NCBI RefSeq assembly: GCF_017877055.1
Contig: NZ_JAGIPG010000001.1
Span: 1,798,001-1,862,000, forward strand
DNA length: 64,000 bases
Direction of reading: 5' to 3'
Source: Neorhizobium galegae
GTDB lineage: Bacteria > Pseudomonadota > Alphaproteobacteria > Rhizobiales > Rhizobiaceae
The position numbers and the translations under genes were made by a program. The notes under the pieces are model-generated. The model saw only the letters and a list, made by a program, of their open reading frames with translations. It ran no database searches and was not told where the DNA came from. Of the stretch, positions 17,707 through 25,171 are shown one piece after another (the first letter of the stretch is position 1; each line of letters begins with the position of its first letter).

Positions 17707-19230
17707 ATGTCCAATATCCTTCGCAAACATCGGATCGCGGCACTTCTTAGCGCTGCCATCGTTGCGGTCCCGCTCTCCGTGCCGGTCATTCTCGGCACCA
17801 ACGCGGCGCATGCTGCAACTACGGCAACGGCTGCTGCCGGCTCCGTTTCCGGCATCGTCGCTCCGGGTGGTTCGTTCGCGCCGATCGTTTCGGCCGACAA
17901 GCCGGCCGTCGTCACCATCACCACCACGATGAAGGCCCAGAACGTTGCCTCGGACGACAACTCGCCGTTCGACGAGCAGTTCCGGCAGTTCTTCGGCCAG
18001 CAGGGCATTCCCATGCCGCGCCATATGCCGCAGCAGCGTCAGGCCCCCAGAACCGAAGCCCTCGGCTCCGGCTTTGTCGTCACGGCCGACGGCTACATCG
18101 TCACCAACAACCACGTGATCGACAACGCGATCGATATCAAGGTGACCCTCGACGACGGAACGGAAGTCCCCGCCAAGCTCGTTGGCGCCGATCCGAAATC
18201 CGATCTCGCCGTCATCAAGATCAACGCGCCGAAGCCGCTGGCGACGATCGCCTGGGGCGATTCGGACAAGCTCAATGCCGGCGACCAGATTCTGGCGATC
18301 GGCAATCCGTTCGGCATCGGCACGACCGTCACCGCCGGCATCGTTTCGGCCCGCGGCCGCGATCTCCACAGCGGCCCCTATGACGACTTCATCCAGATCG
18401 ATGCGCCGATCAATCACGGCAATTCCGGTGGCCCGCTGGTCGATCTCGAAGGCAAGGTCGTCGGTATCAACACGGCGATCTATTCCCCGAACGGCGGCAG
18501 CGTCGGCGTCGGCTTTGCCATCCCGTCCGACCAGGCTCAAAAAGTCGTCGCCAAGCTGATGAAGGACGGTACGATCGAGCATGGCTTCATCGGAGTACAG
18601 ATCCAGCCGGTGACGGCGGATGTGGCAAGCGCCATAGGCCTCGACAGGCCTGAAGGCGCGCTGGTTGCCAATGTCAACGACGACACGCCGGCTTCCAAGG
18701 CCGGTATCCAGACCGGCGACGTCATCACCGCGCTCGGCGGACAGGCGATCAAATCTCCTCGCGACCTGTCGCGCATGGTCGCCGACCTCACGCCCGGCGC
18801 CAAAGAAGGCCTGACAGTCTGGCGTCAGGGTCAAAGCCGCACTCTGAGCATCACGGTCGGCGGCAACGAGCCCAACCAGCAGCAGGCTTCCGCCGACAAT
18901 GGTGACAAGTCCACGCAGGGTGCGCAGCGCGTTCCGACCATCGGTATCGGTCTTGCAGACCTCACGCCGGATATTCGCGAGGCGCTCAACTTGCAGCGCC
19001 GGGAAAACGGTGCCGTGATCGAGAGCGTCGCACCCGACAAGCCGGCTGCCGACGCCGGCCTGCAGCCCGGGGATATCATTGTCTCGATCAACCAGCAGCC
19101 TGTGAAGTCGGCGAAGGAAGCCAAGGCGGCGGTCGCGGAAGCCGGCAAATCCGGGCGCAAGTCCGTCCTGCTGCTGATCCAGCGTGGCGAGAACCAGACC
19201 TTCGTCGCGGTCCCCTTCTCGATCGGCTGA
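17707..19230 (+). CDS. degP: Do/DegP-family periplasmic serine protease
   Basis: A 507-residue envelope protease/chaperone that degrades misfolded periplasmic proteins. The signal peptide ends near residue 36 (AAHA). The trypsin-like domain has the intact triad H136 (TNNHVID), D166 (SDLAVIK) and S240 (HGNSGGP). Two PDZ domains follow (about 280-370 and 405-500), the first with IEHGFIGVQIQ and the second with IGIGLADL. A low-complexity linker (QQQASADNGDKS) separates them. Strong RBS GGAAGACC before ATG 17707. The paralogue name (degP, degQ or mucD) is by resemblance. It follows a long gene-free region and is monocistronic. Confidence 0.93.
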   Translation: MSNILRKHRIAALLSAAIVAVPLSVPVILGTNAAHAATTATAAAGSVSGIVAPGGSFAPIVSADKPAVVTITTTMKAQNVASDDNSPFDEQFRQFFGQQGIPMPRHMPQQRQAPRTEALGSGFVVTADGYIVTNNHVIDNAIDIKVTLDDGTEVPAKLVGADPKSDLAVIKINAPKPLATIAWGDSDKLNAGDQILAIGNPFGIGTTVTAGIVSARGRDLHSGPYDDFIQIDAPINHGNSGGPLVDLEGKVVGINTAIYSPNGGSVGVGFAIPSDQAQKVVAKLMKDGTIEHGFIGVQIQPVTADVASAIGLDRPEGALVANVNDDTPASKAGIQTGDVITALGGQAIKSPRDLSRMVADLTPGAKEGLTVWRQGQSRTLSITVGGNEPNQQQASADNGDKSTQGAQRVPTIGIGLADLTPDIREALNLQRRENGAVIESVAPDKPAADAGLQPGDIIVSINQQPVKSAKEAKAAVAEAGKSGRKSVLLLIQRGENQTFVAVPFSIG

Positions 19231-19244
19231 ACATCGGACTCGCC

Positions 19245-19544
19245 CTATCTTCTTGGCGCCGCCCGGTTGTCGCGACCGGGCGGAGGTCGTTTGGTCCCGC
19301 CCACACTCCCCTCCAAGGCGGCGGCGAGTTCTGCAAACCTCGCCCTCGCCCGAGCAAGCACCAGCGCATCGGCGATCGGTTTGTCGACAACGTCCTCCAG
19401 AGCCCGAGACACCCGACGGGCCGCTCTCTTCAATTCGCCGGGAGCGGCTTGGCTGCTCACGATCTCGCCTGCCAAGATATACATTCGCCGATAGCTCCTT
19501 GCTTCGGCGGCCGCCCTCATCCACGTCCTATGGAACTCAGTCAT
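19245..19544 (-). CDS. Small hypothetical protein, doubtful
   Basis: A 99-residue open frame, convergent with degP, Ala/Arg-rich and predicted mostly helical (MYILAGEIVSSQAAPGELKRAARRVSRALEDVVDKP would form two amphipathic helices; split here only for description). GC-rich third positions fit the genome, but there is no good ribosome site before ATG 19544, and its 3' end contains the hairpin that follows degP. No family recognised. It could be a real cytoplasmic protein or a chance frame. Confidence 0.35.
   Translation of the reverse strand: MTEFHRTWMRAAAEARSYRRMYILAGEIVSSQAAPGELKRAARRVSRALEDVVDKPIADALVLARARARFAELAAALEGSVGGTKRPPPGRDNRAAPRR
19259..19283. terminator. GC-rich hairpin downstream of degP
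   Basis: CCGCCCGGT (19259-19267) pairs perfectly with ACCGGGCGG (19275-19283) across a 7-nt loop, 28 bp after the degP stop. There is no T run, so intrinsic termination is uncertain. Confidence 0.4.
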
Positions 19545-19658
19545 GCGGGCTTAGATGGGAGCCGCCTGCGGAAAGTCAGGTGCGCCGTAACGGTAGAGTC
19601 AATCTCGCCTTAACCAAAACTTAAGCGTGAATTACCATTTGCTGATGAAATCGGCGCC

Positions 19659-19683
19659 GGAACCTTCGTGGACAAAGGACGTT
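19659..19683 (+). promoter_or_regulatory. Consensus EcfG (general stress response) promoter
   Basis: GGAAC (19659-19663), exactly 16 bases, then CGTT (19680-19683) is the perfect EcfG-type promoter of alphaproteobacteria. The predicted start of transcription near 19690 leaves a very short leader carrying GAAGGAG and the ATG at 19707. Confidence 0.75.
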
Positions 19684-19706
19684 TGCCCGGCCGAAGGAGC
19701 ATCTTT

Positions 19707-19832
19707 ATGCGCATAATATTCGTGGTCATGATCGTTTCGGTGCTCAGCATCCTGGCATTCAAATATGCCGACCAGTCGCTTGGTGGTGGCGACATCCTAG
19801 CCTCTCCCATGGAGCTCTCGTCCCAGAACTGA
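19707..19832 (+). CDS. 41-residue single-pass membrane protein (stress-promoter small protein)
   Basis: A 42-codon frame beginning MRIIFVVMIVSVLSILAFKY, one hydrophobic helix of about 17 residues, then a short polar tail with SLGGGD and ending SSQN. AAGGAG lies eight bases before the ATG. A perfect EcfG promoter ends 24 bp before the ATG. This combination of promoter, ribosome site, start and a coherent membrane helix makes a real gene likely, although it is below usual length cut-offs. Topology is probably N-in with the tail in the periplasm. No family or function is recognised. A second tiny membrane protein with a similar promoter layout lies 0.8 kb downstream. Confidence 0.7.
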   Translation: MRIIFVVMIVSVLSILAFKYADQSLGGGDILASPMELSSQN

Positions 19833-19954
19833 CACGATCGCGTGAGGCGGTTGATCTTTTCCGCCTGCCCCCCGGATCGGCTTGACCGCTCCGGCCTCAC
19901 CGCCATATTCCTGCGGTCCCGCCCCAACCCATTTTCCAAACACGAGAGGTTTTC

Positions 19955-20533
19955 ATGGCCAAGCCAAAGATTGCGATTATCATCAGCAGCACACGTGACA
20001 CGCGGTTCGGCGACAAGCCGGCACATTGGATCTATGATACGGCGTCCAAGCGCGACGACATGGAATTCGAGATCGTCGATCTGCGCGACTTCCCGTTGCC
20101 TTTCTTCAACGAAAAGGCATCGAATGCCTGGGTTCCCACCGAAAACGAAGTCGGCCAGCGCTGGCAGAAGAAGGTTGCCGAATTTGACGGCTATATCTTC
20201 GTGATCGCCGAATACAACCGCTCGATCACGGCAGCGCTCAAGAATGCGCTCGACTATTCCTATCCGGAATGGAACCGCAAGCCGGCGGCAGCCGTCGGGT
20301 ACGGCAGCGTCGGCGGCGCCCGTGCGGTCGAACACTTCCGCACGATCGCGGTCGAACTCCAGATGGTCCCGACCCGCCCGGGCGTGCACATCCAGGGCGC
20401 CGACTTCTTCGCGGTCTGGCAGCAGGGCAAGGCGCTCTCGGAACTCGCCCATCTGGAACCCGGCGTGAAGACGATGCTGGACGACCTTTCCTGGTGGGCC
20501 ACCGCCCTCAAGACGGCCCGGGAAAAGGCCTGA
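19955..20533 (+). CDS. NAD(P)H-dependent FMN reductase family protein
   Basis: A 192-residue flavodoxin-like oxidoreductase. The phosphate-binding loop of the FMN site is at the N-terminus (IIISSTRDTRFGDKPA), the second conserved loop is VIAEYNRSITAALKNALDY (residues 88-106), and the third glycine-rich segment is VGYGSVGGARA (residues 114-124). Relatives reduce quinones, azo compounds or chromate with FMN; the physiological acceptor is unknown. GAGAGG precedes ATG 19955. It lies between two stress-type small genes and may belong to the same response, but no EcfG site is seen immediately before it. Confidence 0.88.
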   Translation: MAKPKIAIIISSTRDTRFGDKPAHWIYDTASKRDDMEFEIVDLRDFPLPFFNEKASNAWVPTENEVGQRWQKKVAEFDGYIFVIAEYNRSITAALKNALDYSYPEWNRKPAAAVGYGSVGGARAVEHFRTIAVELQMVPTRPGVHIQGADFFAVWQQGKALSELAHLEPGVKTMLDDLSWWATALKTAREKA

Positions 20534-20576
20534 TTTGCCGTCGCGCGCCATTGATCTCAAGGCTTCGGTACCGGCC

Positions 20577-20601
20577 GGAACTTTCCGGTTTTCCGGGTGT
20601 T
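20577..20601 (+). promoter_or_regulatory. EcfG-like promoter, one mismatch
   Basis: GGAAC (20577-20581), 16 bases, then TGTT (20598-20601) differs from the EcfG consensus in one -10 base. The distance to the next ATG (26 bp) is almost the same as at the perfect site 0.9 kb upstream. Confidence 0.4.
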
Positions 20602-20626
20602 GTCAGGCTATAGAGGAGCTGTTGCC

Positions 20627-20806
20627 ATGAACGCCCGAAATGTCCTGATTGCCTTGGGATCTGCCATTGCGGGCGGCCTTGTCGTTGCCCTTCTGATGCA
20701 TCCCGCCGGACCAACCGCCACCACGAAGTCGGATCGCCTCGACGGCCCTCCGGCGGAGACCGCCTTCCTGCCGGAACGGTTCGGCGTTCCCGGCTCGACG
20801 CAGTGA
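20627..20806 (+). CDS. 59-residue single-pass membrane protein
   Basis: The protein starts MNARNVLIALGSAIAGGLVV, a single hydrophobic helix (about residues 5-24), followed by a Pro/Thr-rich polar tail of 35 residues that would lie in the periplasm. GAGGAG sits 8 bases before ATG 20627; an earlier in-frame start at 20597 has no ribosome site and would overlap the promoter. A near-consensus EcfG promoter precedes it and a strong terminator follows 20 bp after the stop, so it looks like a complete one-gene unit. No family recognised. Confidence 0.65.
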   Translation: MNARNVLIALGSAIAGGLVVALLMHPAGPTATTKSDRLDGPPAETAFLPERFGVPGSTQ

Positions 20807-20827
20807 TCGCGCGGGATTTGAAATACG

Positions 20828-20863
20828 AAAGGCCGGTGTCTCTTTCCAGGCGCCGGCCTTTTT
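20828..20863. terminator. Bidirectional Rho-independent terminator
   Basis: AAAGGCCGG (20828-20836) pairs with CCGGCCTTT, followed by TTTT on the plus strand; the stem continues through one G-T wobble. It separates the convergent 59-residue gene and DUF2171 gene. Confidence 0.85.
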
Positions 20864-20875
20864 CATTGTACCCGA

Positions 20876-21136
20876 TCAGTGAACGGCCTTGCCGCCCTGT
20901 TCCTCTTCGAATGTCACGGCGACATCGCCGTCTGCCGACAGGCGAACTCTGTCGCCTTCGATATCGGCAACCAGTTCCAGCGGAATGAAGTGATGGTGGC
21001 CTCGATGGCCGCCCTCACCGCTGTCCTTTTTGGTCAGCTTGATACGGCTGCCTTCGACGCGATCGACCGTTCCAACATGAACGCCATCCGCGCCGATGAC
21101 TTCGGCGTGTTCCTTGATTCTTGCAGCATCGATCAT
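20876..21136 (-). CDS. DUF2171 domain protein
   Basis: An 86-residue protein with a PRC-barrel-like DUF2171 core: IKEHAEVIGADGVHVGTVD near the N-terminus, KLTKKD, a His-rich GHRGHHHFIP patch that could bind metal, then an acidic C-terminus. ATG 21136 has AAGGAGA at ideal spacing; the frame continues 30 bases further without a ribosome site. Proteins of this kind are often stress-associated in alphaproteobacteria, but no biochemical role is established. It ends at the shared terminator. Confidence 0.8.
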   Translation of the reverse strand: MIDAARIKEHAEVIGADGVHVGTVDRVEGSRIKLTKKDSGEGGHRGHHHFIPLELVADIEGDRVRLSADGDVAVTFEEEQGGKAVH

Positions 21137-21245
21137 GGGAAATCTCCTTTTTCTGCGTTTCGACAACGCGTGAATGAAGATATCGATGCATGCTCTTCGA
21201 AAATGTGGGAGCTATTCACGAACTCCCCCGCGGAGAACAACCGGT

Positions 21246-21587
21246 CTATTGGTGCAGGGTATAAGTGCCCATCTTGCAGAAGTCCTGCGTATCTTCCATG
21301 TCTTCAAGCTTGGAATCCTCCGAGAATTCGAAGCGCATGTCGTATTTGCAGGAACGGCGGCCATCGCGGATGGTGATCTTGATGCTCTGGCCCGGCTCCA
21401 GTACGTCATCGCCGAAAACGTCTTCTTCCCAGTTATCCACGCCTTCCGGCGACGTATAAAAGCGCTCGAGTGTACCCTTGGTTTTATTGATCAGGGTGAA
21501 CACAAGATCGTCTGCGGCGTTGGATGCACCGGCTGACATCAGAATAGCTGCGTAAACGCCAGCTAACACCGAGAATTTCTTAATCAT
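21246..21587 (-). CDS. Small exported protein of unknown function
   Basis: A 113-residue protein with a signal peptide (MIKKFSVLAGVYAAILMSAG, cleavage likely after SNA, residue 24). The mature part is acidic, beta-rich (LVFTLINKTKGTLERFY; PGQSIKITIRDGR) and has two cysteines (SCKYD, DFCKMG) that could form one periplasmic disulfide. I have seen similar rhizobial proteins mislabelled as argininosuccinate lyase, which this is not: the length and motifs are wrong. ATG 21587 has GGAGTAAT upstream. It is a single-gene unit; its promoter would lie in the gap before the MacA-like gene. Confidence 0.7.
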   Translation of the reverse strand: MIKKFSVLAGVYAAILMSAGASNAADDLVFTLINKTKGTLERFYTSPEGVDNWEEDVFGDDVLEPGQSIKITIRDGRRSCKYDMRFEFSEDSKLEDMEDTQDFCKMGTYTLHQ

Positions 21588-21836
21588 AACATTACTCCTC
21601 TACCCGTCATTGGATGCGTTATTACTACCACCCGGCTCTTAAGGCATGGTGAAACGGCAGGTATTCTTAAATGCCGCAGGTTACCGATATTTAAGTTTTA
21701 CCGCTTCCGGTTTTATGCCATTGAGAGAGAAGACGAATTCCGTCTGGCGACCACGCTTCCGACGGATTTGCGCCGCATGACGGCGCGGCGGGAAGTTTAG
21801 CCCCGGTTGTATCGCTACCCAGCAAAGGACAAACCG

Positions 21837-23123
21837 TTGAACGTGCAGAACACATCCGACCCGGCAACAAAGACCAGCGGCACGCCCGATCTCGCCGCGA
21901 TCCTGGCCGCTTCGGGAAACCAGCGCAAGAAGCGCCGCTGGATCTGGCCGACGGTCCTTATCGTACTGGTTGCTGCGGCGGCAGTCGCCTACAGCTATTT
22001 CGGCAGCAGCGGCCCGCGCTACGACTACACCACCCAGCCGGCGAAGAGCGGGGGCCTCTCGGTCATCGTCACGGCGACCGGGTCGGTCCAGCCGACGGAT
22101 CAGGTGGATATATCGAGCGAACTGTCCGGCACCGTCCGCAAGGTCAATGTCAGCTATAACAGCGCGGTCAAACAGGGCGACGTGCTCGCCGAACTCGACA
22201 CCAACAAGCAGGAAGCGGACGTTCAGAGCGCCCGCGCCCAACTTGCTTCGGCAAAGGCCAACGTGCTGAAGGCCGAAGCGGAAGCGGCTTCGGCCAAGAA
22301 TTCGCTCGACCGCCTGACCGGCCTCGTCAGCAACCGCATTTCGACCCAGCAGGAACTGGATGCGGCGAAATTCACCTATGATTCGGCACTTGCCACCAAA
22401 GCCGTCAACGAGGCCTCCGTTCTTTCAGCCGAAGCCAATCTACGGCTCTCGGAGCTCAACCTTCTGAAGCTCAAGATCGTGTCGCCCATCGATGGCATCG
22501 TGCTGACCCGCGACGTGGACCCCGGCGCGACCGTCGCCTCCTCGCTGAATGCACCGGTGCTCTTTACCATCGCCGGCGACCTGAAGCGCATGGAACTGCA
22601 GGTCGCTGTCGACGAGGCGGATGTCGGCCATGTCCGGGAAGGCCAGACGGCGAAATTCTCGGTCGACGCCTATCCCGATCGTAATTTTCCGGCCACCATC
22701 CAGGCGGTGCGCTTTGCATCCGAAACCGTCTCCAACGTCGTCACCTACAAGGCGATCCTGACGGTCGACAACGCCGATCTGCTGCTGCGCCCCGGCATGA
22801 CGGCAACCGCGGACATCACCGTGCAATCGGTCACCGACGCGCTCCTCGTGCCGAATGCGGCGCTGCGCTATTCGCCGCCGACGACCGCGCGCAGCCGCGG
22901 CAATTTCCTCACCCGGCTGTTCACGCCGCCCCGTCCGCGCGGCAATCGCGGTGGCGACGCTACTTCGAGTACAGGCCGTGCCGTCTGGGTCCTGCGCGCA
23001 GGCGTGCCGACGCGGGTGCAGGTCGAAACGGGCCCGACCGACGGCCAGTTCACGGTGCTGAAATCCGGCGAGGTCAAGCAAGGCGATCTGCTGATCACGG
23101 ACGCCGTCGCCCGGGCGAACTGA
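21837..23123 (+). CDS. macA: MacA-like periplasmic adaptor (HlyD family)
   Basis: About 428 residues: a short cytosolic N-terminus, one membrane helix (WIWPTVLIVLVAAAAVAYSYF), a biotinyl-lipoyl half (SGTVRKVNV), a long helical hairpin (residues 105-190), the second lipoyl half (VSPIDGIVLTRDVDPGATV) and beta-barrel domains. A low-complexity, Arg-rich insert (about residues 355-380) is unusual. It would link the ABC exporter to an outer-membrane channel. No ATG exists; I prefer TTG 21837, which has AAAGGA at good spacing, over TTG 21807. It is followed by the ATPase and permease in one operon; no TolC-like gene is present here. Confidence 0.85.
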   Translation: MNVQNTSDPATKTSGTPDLAAILAASGNQRKKRRWIWPTVLIVLVAAAAVAYSYFGSSGPRYDYTTQPAKSGGLSVIVTATGSVQPTDQVDISSELSGTVRKVNVSYNSAVKQGDVLAELDTNKQEADVQSARAQLASAKANVLKAEAEAASAKNSLDRLTGLVSNRISTQQELDAAKFTYDSALATKAVNEASVLSAEANLRLSELNLLKLKIVSPIDGIVLTRDVDPGATVASSLNAPVLFTIAGDLKRMELQVAVDEADVGHVREGQTAKFSVDAYPDRNFPATIQAVRFASETVSNVVTYKAILTVDNADLLLRPGMTATADITVQSVTDALLVPNAALRYSPPTTARSRGNFLTRLFTPPRPRGNRGGDATSSTGRAVWVLRAGVPTRVQVETGPTDGQFTVLKSGEVKQGDLLITDAVARAN

Positions 23124-23134
23124 GGAGGGTTTTG

Positions 23135-23851
23135 GTGACGCTCCCTCCCATCATCACCTTCAGACAGGTCTCGAAATTCTACGGGCACGGCGAAGCGACG
23201 ATCCGTGCTCTCGACCGTATAGACCTGTCGATCACGGCGGGCGAGTTCGTATCGATCATGGGTCCGTCCGGCTCGGGCAAATCCACGGCGATGAACATTA
23301 TCGGCGGGCTCGACGTCCCTTCATCCGGCGAATATCTGTTCCAGGGCATTCCGACGAGCGGCTTCGACCGCGCGCAACTGACGCTGCTGCGGCGTCACAT
23401 GCTCGGATTCGTGTTCCAGGGATTCAACCTTCTCGCCCGCACATCCGCCGTTGAAAATGTCGAACTGCCTCTCGTCTATCGCGGCATGGATCACCGCGAG
23501 CGACGCAGCCGGGCAATGACCGCGCTGGAACAGGTGGGCCTCAAGGGCCGCGAAGGCCATACGAGCCAGGAACTTTCCGGAGGTCAGCAGCAGCGCGTGG
23601 CGATCGCACGCGCCATCGTCACCGATCCCGCCGTGCTGCTCGCCGACGAACCGACCGGCAATCTCGACACCAGAACCAGCGCCGAGATCATGGAACTGAT
23701 CACCCGGCTCAATCGCGACAACGGCATTACCGTCATCATGGTCACTCACGAGGAGGACATCGCGGCCTATGGCAAGCGGCTCCTGCGGTTCGTCGACGGC
23801 CATCTCGCCTCCGACCAGGCGCAGGTGAAGGAGCATACCCATGTTCTTTGA
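23135..23851 (+). CDS. ABC exporter ATP-binding protein (MacB N-domain/LolD type)
   Basis: A 238-residue ATPase with Walker A GPSGSGKST, Q-loop GFVFQGFNLL, signature ELSGGQQQRVAIARAI, Walker B LLADEPTGNLD and H-loop VMVTHE, all intact. It is split from its membrane domain, unlike E. coli MacB, in which both are one chain. I chose GTG 23135 (AGGAGG six bases upstream); TTG 23132 is too close to the ribosome site. The stop overlaps the permease start by 11 bases. It would energise the lipoprotein/macrolide-type exporter formed with its two neighbours. Confidence 0.9.
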   Translation: MTLPPIITFRQVSKFYGHGEATIRALDRIDLSITAGEFVSIMGPSGSGKSTAMNIIGGLDVPSSGEYLFQGIPTSGFDRAQLTLLRRHMLGFVFQGFNLLARTSAVENVELPLVYRGMDHRERRSRAMTALEQVGLKGREGHTSQELSGGQQQRVAIARAIVTDPAVLLADEPTGNLDTRTSAEIMELITRLNRDNGITVIMVTHEEDIAAYGKRLLRFVDGHLASDQAQVKEHTHVL

Positions 23852-25046
23852 GACGGCGAAACTGGCCTGGCGGGCGATCAGCCGCAACATGCTGCGCTCC
23901 TTCCTGACCGTGCTCGGCGTGGTGATCGGCGTCGCGGCCGTGATCGCCATGGTGACCGTCGGCAATGGCACGACGGCGAAGGTCCAGGCCGAGCTTTCCC
24001 GCCTCGGCACCAACACGCTTTTCGTCCGTCCGGGCCAATGGGGACCGGGACGCGCCAGCAGCGAGGCCAAGCGCTTCAACGACAAGGATGTCCTGGCGAT
24101 CCAGGAACAGGTGACCGGGCTTCGCGCCGTGGCGCCGCTGAACCGCGGAACGGCGACCGTGATCGCGGGCGGCGCAAACCATTCCTCGAGCGTGATCGGC
24201 ACCACCAACGACTACCTGATCGCCCAGGACTGGGATCTGTCGCTCGGCCGGTCATTCCTCGCCAACGAGGACCGTGGCGGCCAGGCTGCCTGCATGATCG
24301 GGGAGACGGTGCGCAAGGAACTGTTTGGCGCGGCCAACCCGGTCGGGCAGAGTATCCGCGTCAGCAATGTCGCCTGCCCGGTCGTCGGCGTGCTTGCCGT
24401 CAAGGGTCAGTCCGGCATGGGCGACGACCAGGACGACACGGTCATCATGCCGCTGAAGCTGCACCAGCGGCGGATCGGCGGCACGACGACGATCAGCAGC
24501 ATCATCCTGTCGGCGCAGGACGGCGTGGCGACCACAAAAGTCCAGTCGGACGTCGAAAGCCTGCTGCGCGAACGGCGCAGGATCGCGATCGGCCGCGAGG
24601 ACGATTTCTCGGTCAACGACATGTCGCAGATCGCCGCGGCGATGACCGGCACGACTGTGCTTCTGACCGGCCTCCTCGGCGCCGTCGCGGCCGTCAGCCT
24701 GCTGGTTGGCGGCATCGGCATCATGAACATCATGCTGGTGTCGGTCACCGAGCGCACCCGCGAGATCGGCATTCGCCTCGCGATCGGTGCCCTTGAGCGG
24801 CAGGTGCTGACCCAGTTTCTCGTCGAGGCGGTGATGCTGTCGATCTTCGGCGGCATCAGCGGCATCATTGCCGGCCTTGCGCTTGCCTATGGCGTCGTGA
24901 GCTTCCTCGGCGTGCCCTTCGTCGCCAGCCCGACGATCATCCTGCTCGCGTTTGCCTTCTCGGCAATGATTGGCATGGTGTTCGGCTACTTTCCGGCCCG
25001 CCGCGCAGCGCAGCTCAACCCGATCGAGGCGCTCCGCCACGAATGA
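23841..25046 (+). CDS. ABC exporter permease (MacB/FtsX type)
   Basis: A 401-residue permease with four helices: one at the N-terminus (LTVLGVVIGVAAVIAMV) and three at the C-terminus (residues 270-390), around a large periplasmic MacB-PCD domain. The GIGIMNIMLVSVTERTREIG segment is the conserved coupling helix of the family. ATG 23841 has GGAG eight bases before it. With the adaptor and ATPase this makes a tripartite mechanotransmission exporter; cargo may be a small molecule, peptide or lipid. Note that genome annotations often call all such systems macrolide exporters without evidence. Confidence 0.9.
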   Translation: MFFETAKLAWRAISRNMLRSFLTVLGVVIGVAAVIAMVTVGNGTTAKVQAELSRLGTNTLFVRPGQWGPGRASSEAKRFNDKDVLAIQEQVTGLRAVAPLNRGTATVIAGGANHSSSVIGTTNDYLIAQDWDLSLGRSFLANEDRGGQAACMIGETVRKELFGAANPVGQSIRVSNVACPVVGVLAVKGQSGMGDDQDDTVIMPLKLHQRRIGGTTTISSIILSAQDGVATTKVQSDVESLLRERRRIAIGREDDFSVNDMSQIAAAMTGTTVLLTGLLGAVAAVSLLVGGIGIMNIMLVSVTERTREIGIRLAIGALERQVLTQFLVEAVMLSIFGGISGIIAGLALAYGVVSFLGVPFVASPTIILLAFAFSAMIGMVFGYFPARRAAQLNPIEALRHE

Positions 25047-25099
25047 TCAGGCGTCGCTTGGCCTTCGGCAGCGATGCCATTCAACTGTATATCTTTTCC

Positions 25100-25109
25100 T
25101 GATATATCA
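25100..25109. promoter_or_regulatory. Palindromic operator TGATATATCA, upstream copy
   Basis: A 10-bp perfect palindrome located 63 bp before the GntR start; identical to the second copy at 25147. Both suit a dimeric GntR repressor. Confidence 0.6.
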
Positions 25110-25146
25110 CCCGCGCTTGCCATTCCCAATGCGACATGGCACGCTA

Positions 25147-25156
25147 TGATATATCA
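25147..25156. promoter_or_regulatory. Palindromic operator TGATATATCA, downstream copy
   Basis: Identical to the copy 47 bp upstream and only 4 bp before the ribosome site of the GntR gene, so binding here would block transcription or its start. Confidence 0.6.
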
Positions 25157-25171
25157 GCAAAGGTGAGGCGC

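Noticed and set aside
17387..17932. 181-residue plus-strand frame overlapping the start of degP
   Set aside because: Out of frame with degP and lacks hydrophobic or domain content.
17584..19524. 646-residue minus-strand frame opposite degP
   Set aside because: Arises from the strong codon bias of degP; no start signal and a repetitive Asp/Arg-rich composition.
20577..20601. Calling the second EcfG-like site a confident promoter
   Set aside because: Only the first base of the -10 CGTT is wrong, but with a 17-base spacer it reads GTTG; kept as a candidate at low confidence.
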